Source: Asaia bogorensis
Lineage (GTDB): Bacteria > Pseudomonadota > Alphaproteobacteria > CACIAM-22H2
Reading direction: 5' to 3'
Length of the DNA: 64,000 nucleotides
NCBI GenBank assembly: GCA_945901855.1
Contig: CAMDLT010000012.1
Coordinates: 1 to 64,000, forward strand
Under the pieces are notes generated by a model. That model saw only the letters and a program-made list of their open reading frames with translations. It did no database searches and had not been told where the DNA came from. The position numbers and the translations under genes were made by a program. Below, piece by piece: positions 1-7,867 of this stretch (position 1 is its first letter; every line of letters begins with the position of its first letter).

Positions 1-1
1 G

Positions 2-889
2 GGCCTTTCCCAGGACCGAACGGTCGATGCCATCGTGTGGTCGATCCGGCTTCCGGTGGCGCTTGTGGCTGTTGTCGTCGGTGCCGCACTTGGCCTCACG
101 GGGGCCATCATGCAGACGATCCTCAACAATCCGCTCGCGTCCAGCTACACGCTGGGCATCGCGGCAGGGGCCGGGTTTGGGGCGGCGCTGGTGATTGTGA
201 TGGGTACGCTGCTGCCGGTGCCCGAAGGTTACGCCATTCCGATTATGGCGTTCGTGTTTTCGGGCCTGTCGTGCGCGTGCGTTTATGCGATCGGCCAGGC
301 GCGCGGCGCCTCGCCCGAGATGCTTGTGCTGGGCGGAATTGCGCTGCTGTTTTTGTTCCAGGCGCTGCTGGCGCTGCTGCAGTTCGTCGCCTCGCCCGAA
401 GCGCTCCAGCAGATCGTGTTCTGGCTGTTCGGCAGCCTGCAAAAGGCGACGTGGACCAAATTCGCCGTCATCTTGACGGTGCTGCTCGTTTGCGTGCCGT
501 TGCTGGCGGCCGATGCGTGGGCGCTTACATGCCTGAAACTGGGCGACGAACGCGCGCGCGGCCTTGGCGTGAATGTGCGGACCTTGCGGCTGCGGGCATT
601 TGTGCTGGTCTCGGCGTTGACCGGCGTTGCGGTTGCGTTTGTTGGGACGATCGGTTTTGTCGGCCTGGTTGCGCCGCATATCGCGCGCATGCTGGTCGGC
701 GAAGATCAGCGCGGTTTCATGCCGTGCTCGGCTGTAGCAGGCGCGCTGCTGCTCTCCTGCGCGTCGATCGCCAGCAAAACCGTCCTCCCCGGCGCAATTC
801 TGCCGATCGGCATCGTGACGTCCTTGGTCGGAGTGCCGTTTTTTGTCTTTCTCGTTCTGCGCAACAGGAGAGCGTTTTGGCAGGGCTGA
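2..889 (+). CDS. FecCD-family ABC transporter permease (5' truncated by window edge)
   Basis: Membrane subunit of an iron-siderophore, haem or cobalamin type importer (FecCD/BtuC family). The reading frame is open from the window edge, and the visible residues before the GTG at 35 already look like family sequence, so the true start lies upstream. Hydrophobic segments fill the length. The family pattern RLPVALVAVVVGAALGLTG followed by an LNNPLA stretch is near the start, and GLVAPHIARMLVG is near residue 220. Its 3' end overlaps the following ATPase gene, as expected for a permease-ATPase pair. The substrate cannot be read from the sequence; the solute-binding partner is probably upstream of the window. 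Confidence 0.9.
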   Translation, partial: GLSQDRTVDAIVWSIRLPVALVAVVVGAALGLTGAIMQTILNNPLASSYTLGIAAGAGFGAALVIVMGTLLPVPEGYAIPIMAFVFSGLSCACVYAIGQARGASPEMLVLGGIALLFLFQALLALLQFVASPEALQQIVFWLFGSLQKATWTKFAVILTVLLVCVPLLAADAWALTCLKLGDERARGLGVNVRTLRLRAFVLVSALTGVAVAFVGTIGFVGLVAPHIARMLVGEDQRGFMPCSAVAGALLLSCASIASKTVLPGAILPIGIVTSLVGVPFFVFLVLRNRRAFWQG

Positions 890-1668
890 GCGTGCGCGAT
901 CTGACCGTGCGCTATGGCACGCGCGTGGCGGCCTCGAATGTCAGCTTCGAGGCCCGGCGCGGCGAAATTCTTGCCATCGTCGGGCCCAACGGGTCGGGCA
1001 AGTCGTCGATCCTCAAAGCCATCGCGGGCGTGTTGCCTTGCACGGGCGAGGTCCAAGAGAATGGCCGATCGATCGGCGCGTATCGGATCGGTTTCATGCC
1101 GCAGGACGGCGCCGTTCGCGCGGCCTTGACGGTTTTCGAGACCGTCCTGCTTGGCCGGTTCGATCGACTGGGCCTTCGTGTCGCCAAGCCCGACCTGGAG
1201 GCGGTGGAAGCGATGCTTGCCGAACTTGAGATCCGGCATCTGGCCGAGCGCTATCTGAGCGATCTGAGCGGTGGCCAGCGTCAGCTCGTATTTCTTGCGC
1301 AAGCGCTGGCCGCCGAGCCGGGCATCCTTCTTCTCGACGAGCCGACCAGCGCGCTCGACATTCGCAATCAGCTCGAAGTGCGCGCAACCGTACGCAAGTT
1401 GACGCGCGCGCGCGGACTTGCGACCGTATGCGTCCTCCACGATTTGAGCGCTGCGGCGCAAAGTGCGGACCGGATTCTCGCGATGTCGGAGGGTCGCGCG
1501 TTTGCCTGTGACGCGCCCGAAAAAGTTCTGACACCGGCGACCATCGCCGCCGTCTTCGGCGTCGAGGCGCGCGTGAGCGTCGATCTGGACGGTTGTCTTG
1601 CCATCGCGCCGCTTCGCGCGATCCCGGCCAAGATACGCGCCGGATCCTCGTCGTTCTCCCCCGACTGA
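877..1668 (+). CDS. ABC transporter ATP-binding protein, FecE/BtuD-like
   Basis: Cytoplasmic ATPase that should power the preceding FecCD-type permease. It has Walker A GPNGSGKSS, a Q-loop at MPQDG, signature LSGGQRQL, Walker B ILLLDEP and the switch His in VLHDLS. The start chosen is TTG at 877, because AGGAG lies at 866-870 with six bases of spacing and translation from there begins MAGLSVRDLTVRYG. GTG at 892 is a weaker alternative. The start overlaps the upstream stop by 13 bases, implying translational coupling. Length is 263 residues, normal for the family. Substrate is unassigned: iron chelate, manganese/zinc or cobalamin are all possible. Confidence 0.88.
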   Translation: MAGLSVRDLTVRYGTRVAASNVSFEARRGEILAIVGPNGSGKSSILKAIAGVLPCTGEVQENGRSIGAYRIGFMPQDGAVRAALTVFETVLLGRFDRLGLRVAKPDLEAVEAMLAELEIRHLAERYLSDLSGGQRQLVFLAQALAAEPGILLLDEPTSALDIRNQLEVRATVRKLTRARGLATVCVLHDLSAAAQSADRILAMSEGRAFACDAPEKVLTPATIAAVFGVEARVSVDLDGCLAIAPLRAIPAKIRAGSSSFSPD

Positions 1669-1692
1669 ACTACACCCTGAGAGGAATATCCA

Positions 1693-2184
1693 ATGAAAAC
1701 CTATTCAACGTCGCGCCGCTCGCTGCTGCTGGCTTTGGCCGTGTCTGCCGTCTTTGCCGGGGCCGGATCCGCGCAGAACCAGACAGGGATCAAGATCGAC
1801 CAGCCATGGTCGCGCGCAACTGCGGGAACGGCAAAGACCGGTGCTGGCTATATGACGATCGCGAATGGCGGCGCGCTGCCGGATCGATTGATCCAGGCAT
1901 CGTCGCCGGTTTCGACGGTCGTCGAGCTGCACGAAATGGCGATGGTCGGAAACGTCATGCAGATGCGTCCTTTGGCTGACGGCATACCGGTGCCGGCCGC
2001 AGGCAGCGTTGCGTTGCAGCCGGGCGGGCTGCATCTCATGTTTATCGATCTGAAGGCGCCGCTGCGCGCGGGCACGAAGATTCCCGTCACGCTGCGTTTC
2101 GAGCGCGGCGGCGAAATGCAGATCGAATTGGAGGTGCGCGATATGCGCGGCACACCGCCGCAAGGACATCGCGCGCCGCACTGA
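1693..2184 (+). CDS. PCu(A)C-domain periplasmic copper chaperone
   Basis: Secreted copper-binding protein of the PCuAC (DUF461) family, which binds Cu(I) in the periplasm and helps load the CuA or CuB centre of cytochrome oxidase. Residues 1-27 form a signal peptide with an SRRS stretch, a hydrophobic core and cleavage after GSA. Copper ligands fit the family motif: H80 and M82 (HEM), M91, then H114 and M116 (HLM). Length is 163 residues, typical. It follows the ABC ATPase by 24 bases with GAGAGG upstream. The pairing could mean that the ABC system handles a metal, but this is inference. Confidence 0.88.
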   Translation: MKTYSTSRRSLLLALAVSAVFAGAGSAQNQTGIKIDQPWSRATAGTAKTGAGYMTIANGGALPDRLIQASSPVSTVVELHEMAMVGNVMQMRPLADGIPVPAAGSVALQPGGLHLMFIDLKAPLRAGTKIPVTLRFERGGEMQIELEVRDMRGTPPQGHRAPH

Positions 2185-2496
2185 AACGCGTTCGGGTGGG
2201 CTCCAGCCGATGGCCGCGCGATTTCGGACCGTTTGTTAGGGCCGTAAGGCCGCGTCGTCGATCTGTGCGATACGGTCGCCGACGAGGAAGACCTTGTGGG
2301 TGTGGCGCTGGAAAACGCGAAGCTCGACGCGCGCACAAAGGCGCGGCTCGTCGGAAAATAGGTTTTGCTGCATCGCAGCATTGTTTTATTAAAGTAAAAT
2401 ATGAAATATTTATGCAGCGTATTGCGTTGCAGCATTATTTGTGAGAAGCTCTTTGCCTGGGAGGTGGCGTCCAGTTCTCCGAAGGAGGGACATTGG
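2185..2496. other. 312-base gap with a possible gene remnant and TGC-rich repeats
   Basis: No complete gene fits here. Between about 2236 and 2361 both strands carry short open stretches with coding-like third-position GC: 38 codons forward, from 2248 to the TAG at 2359, and a similar reverse frame ending at 2236. This could be the tail of a decayed gene; I recognise no family. From 2362 the composition turns AT-rich and holds the repeats described separately, just before the strong ribosome binding site of the thioesterase gene. Confidence 0.35.
2366..2434. promoter_or_regulatory. TGC-rich inverted and direct repeats, candidate operator
   Basis: TGCTGC-ATC-GCAGCA (2366-2380) is a perfect inverted repeat containing CTGC-N3-GCAG. 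It is followed by an AT-rich stretch and two more TGCAGC copies near 2412 and 2427. CTGC-N3/4-GCAG is the site type reported for the polyhydroxyalkanoate regulator PhaR in Paracoccus. Position upstream of an acyl-CoA thioesterase fits a lipid-linked regulator. The first repeat plus the T-rich tail at 2381-2390 could instead be a weak terminator. Which of these is correct is undecided. Confidence 0.35.
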
Positions 2497-2952
2497 ATGA
2501 CCTATCTCGATCAAACACAGTGCGTTTCCGCATTGCCCGTTTTCGAATCGACCGCAGCCGCGCGTCAGCCGCGCGGCGAACTGGCGTCGCGCACCTTGGC
2601 GATGCCGGCCGACACCAATCCGCGCGGCGACGTGTTCGGCGGCTGGATCATGTCGTTGATGGATCTGGCCGGCAAAATGAGCGCTACGCGCTATGCGCAC
2701 GGGCGCGTTGCGACCGTGGCGGTGTCGAACATCGTGTTCCACCGGCCGGTCGATGTGGGCGACACGGTGTGCTGCTACACGGCCCTTGGCAAGATCGGCC
2801 GCACGTCGATCTCGTTCGACGTGGAAGTGTGGGTGCTGCGCCAAGGCCACGGCGAACGCGTGATGGTGACGCACGCAAATTTCACCTATGTCGCGCTCGA
2901 CGATGCCGGCCGCCCGCAATTGCTGGCGGCGGCGGCGGCCAGCGCTACGTGA
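2497..2952 (+). CDS. Acyl-CoA thioesterase, YciA-like hotdog fold
   Basis: Cytoplasmic hydrolase of acyl-CoA thioesters. The hotdog signature NPRGDVFGGWIMSLMD is at residues 41-57; D57 is in the position of the catalytic Asp of YciA/ACOT enzymes. Length from this start is 151 residues, close to the family norm. The ATG at 2497 is preferred over an upstream in-frame ATG at 2401 because AAGGAGGG lies at 2482-2489, and the extra 32 residues do not resemble the family. It stands alone on its strand; its stop overlaps the convergent cyclase-like gene by eight bases. Confidence 0.88.
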   Translation: MTYLDQTQCVSALPVFESTAAARQPRGELASRTLAMPADTNPRGDVFGGWIMSLMDLAGKMSATRYAHGRVATVAVSNIVFHRPVDVGDTVCCYTALGKIGRTSISFDVEVWVLRQGHGERVMVTHANFTYVALDDAGRPQLLAAAAASAT

Positions 2953-4075
2953 TTTCGGGCAGCTTGTAGGGCAGCATTTCGGCGTCGAACCCGGCTAGGT
3001 CCTGCGGTTGCAGACCGACCACGATCGGGTCGGCTTCGTCGCGCTGCACCAGCATGCGCGTGTTGAACAGATCGTGGTTGTAGCCGTGTTTGTCGACGAT
3101 GCGGTGCATGACGATCGGCAGCGCCGTCTCGGCGATCTTGCCGCCCGTGATCTGGCTGCGGATACGCGAAATCGAATGCCCGCCCAGGGTGAGGCCCTGG
3201 AGTTTTTCAAGAATTTTCTCGGCGCGCGCGAGAAACAGAATCGTGTCGAGCTGGCGGACCACCGGCGGTTCGGTCGGGCGCACGAAACTGCCCACGCACA
3301 CCTGGTTCGCCTGCGCCTTGCCGATCAGGCGCGCCAACTGGATCGTCACTTCGCCCACCAGATATTCGAAGCCGCGCGGGCGGGTCCCTTCGATCTGGTG
3401 GTACGAATAGTGCGCGCCCACCGAAAAACAGGTGCGCAGCACCGGCACGAAATCGGCTTGGCCGCGCGTGCGCGCGACCGCGTTGTCGGCCAGAATCAGC
3501 ACAAGTGCGGCATAGGTGCGCAGATCCGCATCGAACCCGCGCGCGCGATTCCAGACATAGAACCCGTCGCCCACGGTGGAGCGCGCGAGTTCGACATCGA
3601 ACCCGGCTTCGGCCATTTTTTTGGCCGCGTGGTTGATCGAAAACTCGAGCGAGGCGAGCTGCGCCATCTGCGCCAGCGGATCGACCTTGGAAAACCCCAC
3701 GATGTCGAACAGCATGACGGCGCGATATTCGGTGCGCGACACGCCGTAGCGGCGCACGACCTGGTCGATTACCTGCGGCTCGACGTCGCCTTTCTCCTCG
3801 CCCACGGTGAAGGGCAGTTCGACGCGGATCGGGCGGGATTGCAACGCTTTGGCGACCTCGCCGAACGTTTGCGCCCCCATCAAGCGGCTGCCCGACAAAA
3901 TGCGCCCGACGTGCGGCGCTTCGGCCAGCACCCGCCACACGGGCGCGGCGCAGATCGACACCATCGCGCCGTCGTGCATCCAGCCCGCGATCATGTTCTG
4001 CCCGAGCTTCCAGGAAGCCTGCAGCGCAAAATCGAGCTCGCGCAATCCGTCGCGAATTTCTTCGGGCGTCGCCAT
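2945..4075 (-). CDS. Class III nucleotidyl-cyclase-like protein, probably degenerate
   Basis: 376 residues. The N-terminal 110 residues are unrecognised. Residues 117-262 look like a class III adenylyl/guanylyl cyclase domain. FDIVGFSK (D124) and VGDGFYVW (D170) match the two metal-binding Asp positions. The base-selecting Lys before GDG is Ser (RSTVGD), and the transition-state Asn of the usual VNxAARL motif is Ile (VTIQLARL, residues 243-250), although the Arg is kept. The domain may therefore bind nucleotide without normal cyclase activity. The C-terminal 110 residues are unassigned. Start is the ATG at 4075. It lies 40 bases downstream of the GntR gene on the same strand, so co-transcription is likely. 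Confidence 0.7.
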   Translation of the reverse strand: MATPEEIRDGLRELDFALQASWKLGQNMIAGWMHDGAMVSICAAPVWRVLAEAPHVGRILSGSRLMGAQTFGEVAKALQSRPIRVELPFTVGEEKGDVEPQVIDQVVRRYGVSRTEYRAVMLFDIVGFSKVDPLAQMAQLASLEFSINHAAKKMAEAGFDVELARSTVGDGFYVWNRARGFDADLRTYAALVLILADNAVARTRGQADFVPVLRTCFSVGAHYSYHQIEGTRPRGFEYLVGEVTIQLARLIGKAQANQVCVGSFVRPTEPPVVRQLDTILFLARAEKILEKLQGLTLGGHSISRIRSQITGGKIAETALPIVMHRIVDKHGYNHDLFNTRMLVQRDEADPIVVGLQPQDLAGFDAEMLPYKLPEIT

Positions 4076-4115
4076 GGCGCAATTATAGGGCCAAACTGCG
4101 CGGTCGTCCGCAAAT

Positions 4116-4844
4116 CTAGACAACCTCCGCCACATAATGATGGCGGGCGGTGGTGCAGCGCGAGACGCGCCATTCGCAGGCGCGTCCGTCGAGCGCATAG
4201 GCCACGCGGTCGATCTCCAGCAGCGGCGCGCCCGAGCGCAAACCAAGATAGGCCGCGTCCTCCGGGCTTGCCGCGATCGCCTTGAGATTCTCCGCCGCGC
4301 GCGCCACCGACACGCCGAAGCGATCCTGATAGAGCTTGTAGAGTTCGTTCGGCAGATCGGCGCGGTCGCGCGAATCGAGCCCGGCGAACAGCGATGCCGG
4401 CACCGCGATGCGCTCGACGATCGCGGCCTCGCCGTCGAGCAGGCGCAAGCGGTGCAGCCGCACGATGCGCGCCCCTGCCGCAAGGCCGAGCTTGCGCGTT
4501 TCCTCGCGGCTCGCCGGACCGGCTTTGAGCGACAAAATGCGGCTACCGGGCAATGCGCGGCTGCCGTCGTCGCCGACCAGATGGAAAAAATGGAACAGCG
4601 CGCGCGCCGCATTGTGTTCGGCCACGAACGTGCCCTTGCCCTGGCGGCGCACGACAAGATTGGCGCGCGCGATGTCGTCGAGCGCGCGCCGCACCGTGCC
4701 TTGGCTGATGCCAAGGTCCAGCGCCAGCGCAGGTTCGGCCGGCAGTTTTTCGCCCGCCCGCCACGCGCCCGAGGCGAGCCTGCGCATCAGTTCGGCCTTG
4801 GCGGCGGCATAAAGCGGGGCGGGGCGGTCGAGGGGGCGGGCCAT
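4116..4844 (-). CDS. GntR-family (HutC/UTRA) transcriptional regulator
   Basis: 242-residue regulator. A winged-helix GntR domain occupies about residues 10-75 (PLYAAAKAELMRRLASGAW, then LGISQGTVRRALDDI and the wing GKGTFVAEH). A UTRA ligand-binding domain follows at about 95-235, ending ARHHYVAEVV. It is divergent from the suyA gene, with a 109-base intergenic region holding two palindromes, so it most likely controls the large catabolic cluster and itself in response to a pathway acid. The true ligand cannot be read from sequence. A GntR-type regulator is plausible for a sulfolactate locus. Confidence 0.85.
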   Translation of the reverse strand: MARPLDRPAPLYAAAKAELMRRLASGAWRAGEKLPAEPALALDLGISQGTVRRALDDIARANLVVRRQGKGTFVAEHNAARALFHFFHLVGDDGSRALPGSRILSLKAGPASREETRKLGLAAGARIVRLHRLRLLDGEAAIVERIAVPASLFAGLDSRDRADLPNELYKLYQDRFGVSVARAAENLKAIAASPEDAAYLGLRSGAPLLEIDRVAYALDGRACEWRVSRCTTARHHYVAEVV

Positions 4845-4953
4845 ACTCTTGTATAAGATAGCTGATTGCGTTGACGCAACTCCGCCGCGGGTTCTAGCGT
4901 TGCAGGGTCCAATCGAGTTTCGTTGAACCTTAAAAAAAGAAGCGAGGGGGGAA
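4845..4953. promoter_or_regulatory. Divergent control region with two candidate GntR operators
   Basis: CTTGTATAAG (4848-4857, palindromic but for one pair) lies four bases from the regulator start. TTGCGT-TG-ACGCAA (4866-4879) is a perfect inverted repeat. The first resembles GTATA-centred HutC-type sites; the second is a stronger dyad. Either could be the operator controlling both directions. GAGGGG just before 4954 serves as the suyA ribosome binding site. Confidence 0.5.
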
Positions 4954-5238
4954 ATGGCGACCCAATTCATCGTCCACGACAAAAAAGACACGGTCGGCGT
5001 GATCGTCGTCGAAGACGTCAAGCCCGGCGCCACGCTCGAAGGCTGGCTCATGGAAGGCGACGGCACCGTCAAGATCAAAGCCCTGAAGGCGATTCCGCTC
5101 GGGCACAAGATCGCGATGGTCGACCTCAAAAAAGGCGATACGGTGCTCAAATACGGGCACGACATCGGCCGCATCGTGGCGGACGCCAAAAAAGGCGACC
5201 ATGTCCACGTCCACAACATGAAGACGAAGCGCTGGTAG
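4954..5238 (+). CDS. suyA: (R)-sulfolactate sulfo-lyase small subunit, SuyA-like
   Basis: 94-residue SAF-domain protein of the UxaA family. SuyA with SuyB converts (R)-sulfolactate to pyruvate and sulfite in the cytoplasm. The body reads [19 protein letters not shown], then [17 protein letters not shown], and the C-terminal [14 protein letters not shown] that is typical of this subunit. The size matches the separate small subunit of sulfo-lyases. Altronate and galactarate dehydratases usually carry this domain fused. It is the first gene of the operon and sits 17 bases before the large subunit. A related dehydratase for another hydroxy acid is the main alternative. Confidence 0.8.
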   Translation: MATQFIVHDKKDTVGVIVVEDVKPGATLEGWLMEGDGTVKIKALKAIPLGHKIAMVDLKKGDTVLKYGHDIGRIVADAKKGDHVHVHNMKTKRW

Positions 5239-5255
5239 CGCAAAAGGAGCGGCCC

Positions 5256-6479
5256 ATGGCCAAAGCCCCTGCAGCAAAGACACCTGCAATCATCAAGAAG
5301 CGCTCGCGTTCGGTCGGCAAATTGCCCTTCATGGGCTTTCGGCGCGAAAACGGCCGCGTCGGCATCCGCAACCACGTGATCGTGCTGCCGCTCGACGATC
5401 TGTCGAACGCGGCGGCCGAAGCGGTTGCCAACAACATCAAAGGCACGATGGCCTTGCCGCACGCCTACGGGCGCTTGCAGTTCGGCGAAGATTTGGCGCT
5501 GCATTTCCGCACGCTGATCGGCACGGGCTGCAACGCCAACGTGGCGGCCGTGGTCGTGATCGGCATCGAGCCCGGCTGGACCGCGCGCGTGGTCGACGGC
5601 ATCGCCAAGACCGGCAAGCCCGTGCAGGGTTTTGCCATCGAAGGCAACGGCGACCTGAAGACCATCGAATCGGCCAGCCGCGTTGCCCAGCAGTTCGTGA
5701 TGTGGGCGACCGAAAAACAGCGCGAAGCCTGCACGATCGACGAATTGTGGGTCTCGACCAAGTGCGGCGAATCCGACACCACATCGGGCCTCGCCTCGTG
5801 TCCGACGGTGGGCAACCTCATCGACAAGATCGATCCGATGGGCGCTACCACCTGCTTCGGGGAAACTTCCGAACTTACGGGTGCGGAGACCGAAATGGTC
5901 AAGCGCGCGATGGACAAGAAGGTCGCCGACAAGTTCATGGGCGTGTTCAACGCCTATCAGGACATGATCAACCGTTTCAAAACGGACGATCTGTCGGACT
6001 CGCAGCCGACCAAGGGCAACATCGCGGGGGGCCTCACGACGATCGAAGAAAAGGCCTTTGGCAATTTCCAGAAGATCGGCCACAAGACCAAGTACGTGGA
6101 CGTGCTGGGCCCGGCCGAAATGCCGAAAAAGGGCAAAGGCCTCTACTTCATGGACACGTCCTCGGCTGCGGCGGAGTGCGTGACCTTGCAGGCGGCGGCG
6201 GGGTTCGTCGTGCATCTGTTCCCGACGGGACAGGGCAACGTGATCGGCAATCCGATCGAGCCCGTCATCAAGCTGACGGCCAATCCCAAGACCGCGCGCT
6301 TGATGCCCGAGCATATCGACCTCGACGTCTCGGGCATCTTGCGCCGCGAGATGGACCTCGACGAAGCGGGCGACCGGCTGATCGACGTGATGATCCGCGT
6401 CTGCAACGGGCGCTACACCTGCGCCGAGGCCTTGGGCCATCGCGAGTTCGTGATGACCAAGCTCTACCAAAGCGCTTAA
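5256..6479 (+). CDS. suyB: (R)-sulfolactate sulfo-lyase large subunit, SuyB-like
   Basis: 407-residue UxaA-family catalytic subunit, the partner of SuyA. After a 25-residue basic leader come [80 protein letters not shown] and [12 protein letters not shown]. These blocks resemble SuyB as I remember it and differ from the fused altronate dehydratase layout. The product sulfite fits the TauE/SafE exporter four genes downstream, and the SlcC/ComC-like genes further on would supply (R)-sulfolactate. Start ATG has AAAAGGAG upstream. The specific substrate remains an inference from family and context. Confidence 0.8.
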   Translation: MAKAPAAKTPAIIKKRSRSVGKLPFMGFRRENGRVGIRNHVIVLPLDDLSNAAAEAVANNIKGTMALPHAYGRLQFGEDLALHFRTLIGTGCNANVAAVVVIGIEPGWTARVVDGIAKTGKPVQGFAIEGNGDLKTIESASRVAQQFVMWATEKQREACTIDELWVSTKCGESDTTSGLASCPTVGNLIDKIDPMGATTCFGETSELTGAETEMVKRAMDKKVADKFMGVFNAYQDMINRFKTDDLSDSQPTKGNIAGGLTTIEEKAFGNFQKIGHKTKYVDVLGPAEMPKKGKGLYFMDTSSAAAECVTLQAAAGFVVHLFPTGQGNVIGNPIEPVIKLTANPKTARLMPEHIDLDVSGILRREMDLDEAGDRLIDVMIRVCNGRYTCAEALGHREFVMTKLYQSA

Positions 6480-6483
6480 ACGC

Positions 6484-7197
6484 TTGGGACCGACGATCGA
6501 AGTACGCGTCTGGCGGGGCGGGGCGGAAGGCAGCTTCCAGGCTTTCCATGTTCCGCGCCGTTCCAGCCAGACCGTGCTCGATCTTGTCACCTACATCCAG
6601 CGCAAGCTCGACCCCACGCTCGCCTATCGCTTCGCGTGCCGGGTCGGCATGTGCGGCAGTTGCGCCATGACCGTCGACGGCAAGCCGCGCTGGACGTGCC
6701 GCACGCATGTCGCCAAGCTGGAGGGCGACGTGCTGACGATCGAGCCGCTCAAAAATCTGCCGGTCGTCAAAGATCTTGTCGCGGACCTCGCACCCTTCTT
6801 CGACAAATGGGCCAAGGCGGGCGGCGCGTTCGTGCCCTCGGCGGCGCCGGGCGCGGATTTTGCCGTCGTGCCGCCCGCCTCCGCCGCGCGCCAAGCGGCC
6901 GATGCGGGCATCGAATGCATCGGTTGCGCCGTGTGCTATTCGGCGTGCGACGTGGTCGCGTGGAACCGCGACTATTTGGGGCCGGCAGCGCTCAACCGCG
7001 CCTGGACCTTGCAGAACGACGTGCGCGATGCGGGCCAGCGTGCCCGCCTTGCGGCCGTGGCGGGCGACGCGGGGTGCCATGCGTGCCACACCCAGCAATC
7101 GTGCCGCGCGCACTGCCCGAAATCGCTGAACCCAAGCGCGTCCATCGCGGGGCTCAAGCGCAGCGTGCTCGGCGCCTTGCTGAAGGGCGCGCTGTGA
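6484..7197 (+). CDS. Succinate dehydrogenase/fumarate reductase iron-sulfur subunit-like (SdhB-like)
   Basis: 237 residues. An N-terminal plant-type ferredoxin domain carries the 2Fe-2S motif CRVGMCGSC plus a later Cys (WTCRTH). The C-terminal domain has CIGCAVCYSAC and CHTQQSCRAHCPKSLNP for the 4Fe-4S and 3Fe-4S clusters, so the full cysteine set of SdhB/FrdB is present. It should pass electrons from the SdhA-like flavoprotein (encoded at 12.8 kb) to membrane subunits encoded next. Start is TTG at 6484, four bases after suyB; no better in-frame start was seen. Being inside a sulfolactate operon, it is probably not the housekeeping SDH. Confidence 0.85.
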   Translation: MGPTIEVRVWRGGAEGSFQAFHVPRRSSQTVLDLVTYIQRKLDPTLAYRFACRVGMCGSCAMTVDGKPRWTCRTHVAKLEGDVLTIEPLKNLPVVKDLVADLAPFFDKWAKAGGAFVPSAAPGADFAVVPPASAARQAADAGIECIGCAVCYSACDVVAWNRDYLGPAALNRAWTLQNDVRDAGQRARLAAVAGDAGCHACHTQQSCRAHCPKSLNPSASIAGLKRSVLGALLKGAL

Positions 7198-7526
7198 AGC
7201 TCGATGCCTGGCTGTGGGTCGCCCAGCGCGCCAGTGCGGCCGTGCTCGCCGTGTGCGCGGTGGCGCACCTTGCGACCAACATCTATGCCGTGCAAGGCGG
7301 CTTGAGCGCGGCCGAAATTTTGGCGCGCACGCGCGGCTCGAGTCTGCTCGCGGCGTTTTACGGCGTGTTTGTCGTCGCGGTCGCGATCCATGCGCCCATC
7401 GGCTTGCGCGCCATCGCCAGCGAAATGCTGGGCTGGCGCGGCGCGCGGCTCGACGGGGCGTTGGCGCTGTTAGCGCTGTTGCTGGCGTGGCTGGGCTGGC
7501 GCGCCGTCGGCGGACTGGTCGGATGA
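7194..7526 (+). CDS. SDH/FRD membrane anchor subunit-like (first of two)
   Basis: 110 residues with three hydrophobic segments. QRASAAVLAVCAVAHLATN in the first helix contains an Arg/Ser and a His of the kind used for quinone contact and haem b ligation in SdhC/SdhD anchors. The GTG start at 7194 overlaps the SdhB-like stop (GTGA), and its stop overlaps the next ATG (ATGA). The paired small anchors suggest a four-subunit complex that reduces or oxidises quinone at the inner membrane. Assignment rests mainly on size, topology and position. Confidence 0.72.
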   Translation: MKLDAWLWVAQRASAAVLAVCAVAHLATNIYAVQGGLSAAEILARTRGSSLLAAFYGVFVVAVAIHAPIGLRAIASEMLGWRGARLDGALALLALLLAWLGWRAVGGLVG

Positions 7527-7867
7527 TCCGCCCGCACCGCTCGCACGCGGCTTGGTGGGCGTTTGCGGTGCACCGCGTGTCGGGCCTGTTGCTCGCGCTG
7601 TTTTTGCCGTTGCATTTCTGGGCGCTTGGATTGGCGCTCGAAGGCGAAGCGGCTCTCGATGCGCTGCTAACGTGGACCGACAATCCGGTCTTGAAGATCG
7701 TCGAGGCGGGCCTCGTCGTGCTGCTGGCGGCGCACTTGGCGGGCGGTCTGCGCGTAATGGCGATCGAATTGCTCGCGTGGAACGTCGCGCAAAAAAACGC
7801 GATCGCGGTCTCGGCGTTTTTGGCTTTGGCAACGGGGCTGCTGTTTTTGCTGGGCGCGTTCGCGTGA
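7523..7867 (+). CDS. SDH/FRD membrane anchor subunit-like (second of two)
   Basis: 114 residues with three transmembrane segments. The early motif HRVSGLLLALFLPLHFWAL matches the SdhC-type HR-x-SG element next to the quinone and haem site, and AHLAGGLRVM in the second helix gives another candidate haem His. Start ATG overlaps the preceding stop (ATGA), and the stop overlaps the exporter GTG (GTGA). Together with the preceding protein it should anchor the SdhA/B-like dimer. Which of the two is equivalent to SdhC or SdhD is uncertain. Confidence 0.75.
   Translation: MIRPHRSHAAWWAFAVHRVSGLLLALFLPLHFWALGLALEGEAALDALLTWTDNPVLKIVEAGLVVLLAAHLAGGLRVMAIELLAWNVAQKNAIAVSAFLALATGLLFLLGAFA

Noticed and set aside
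4116-6590. An 824-codon open frame on the minus strand running through suyAB
   Set aside because: Only its last 242 codons (the GntR gene) resemble a protein. The rest is antisense to suyAB and reflects GC-rich codon structure.
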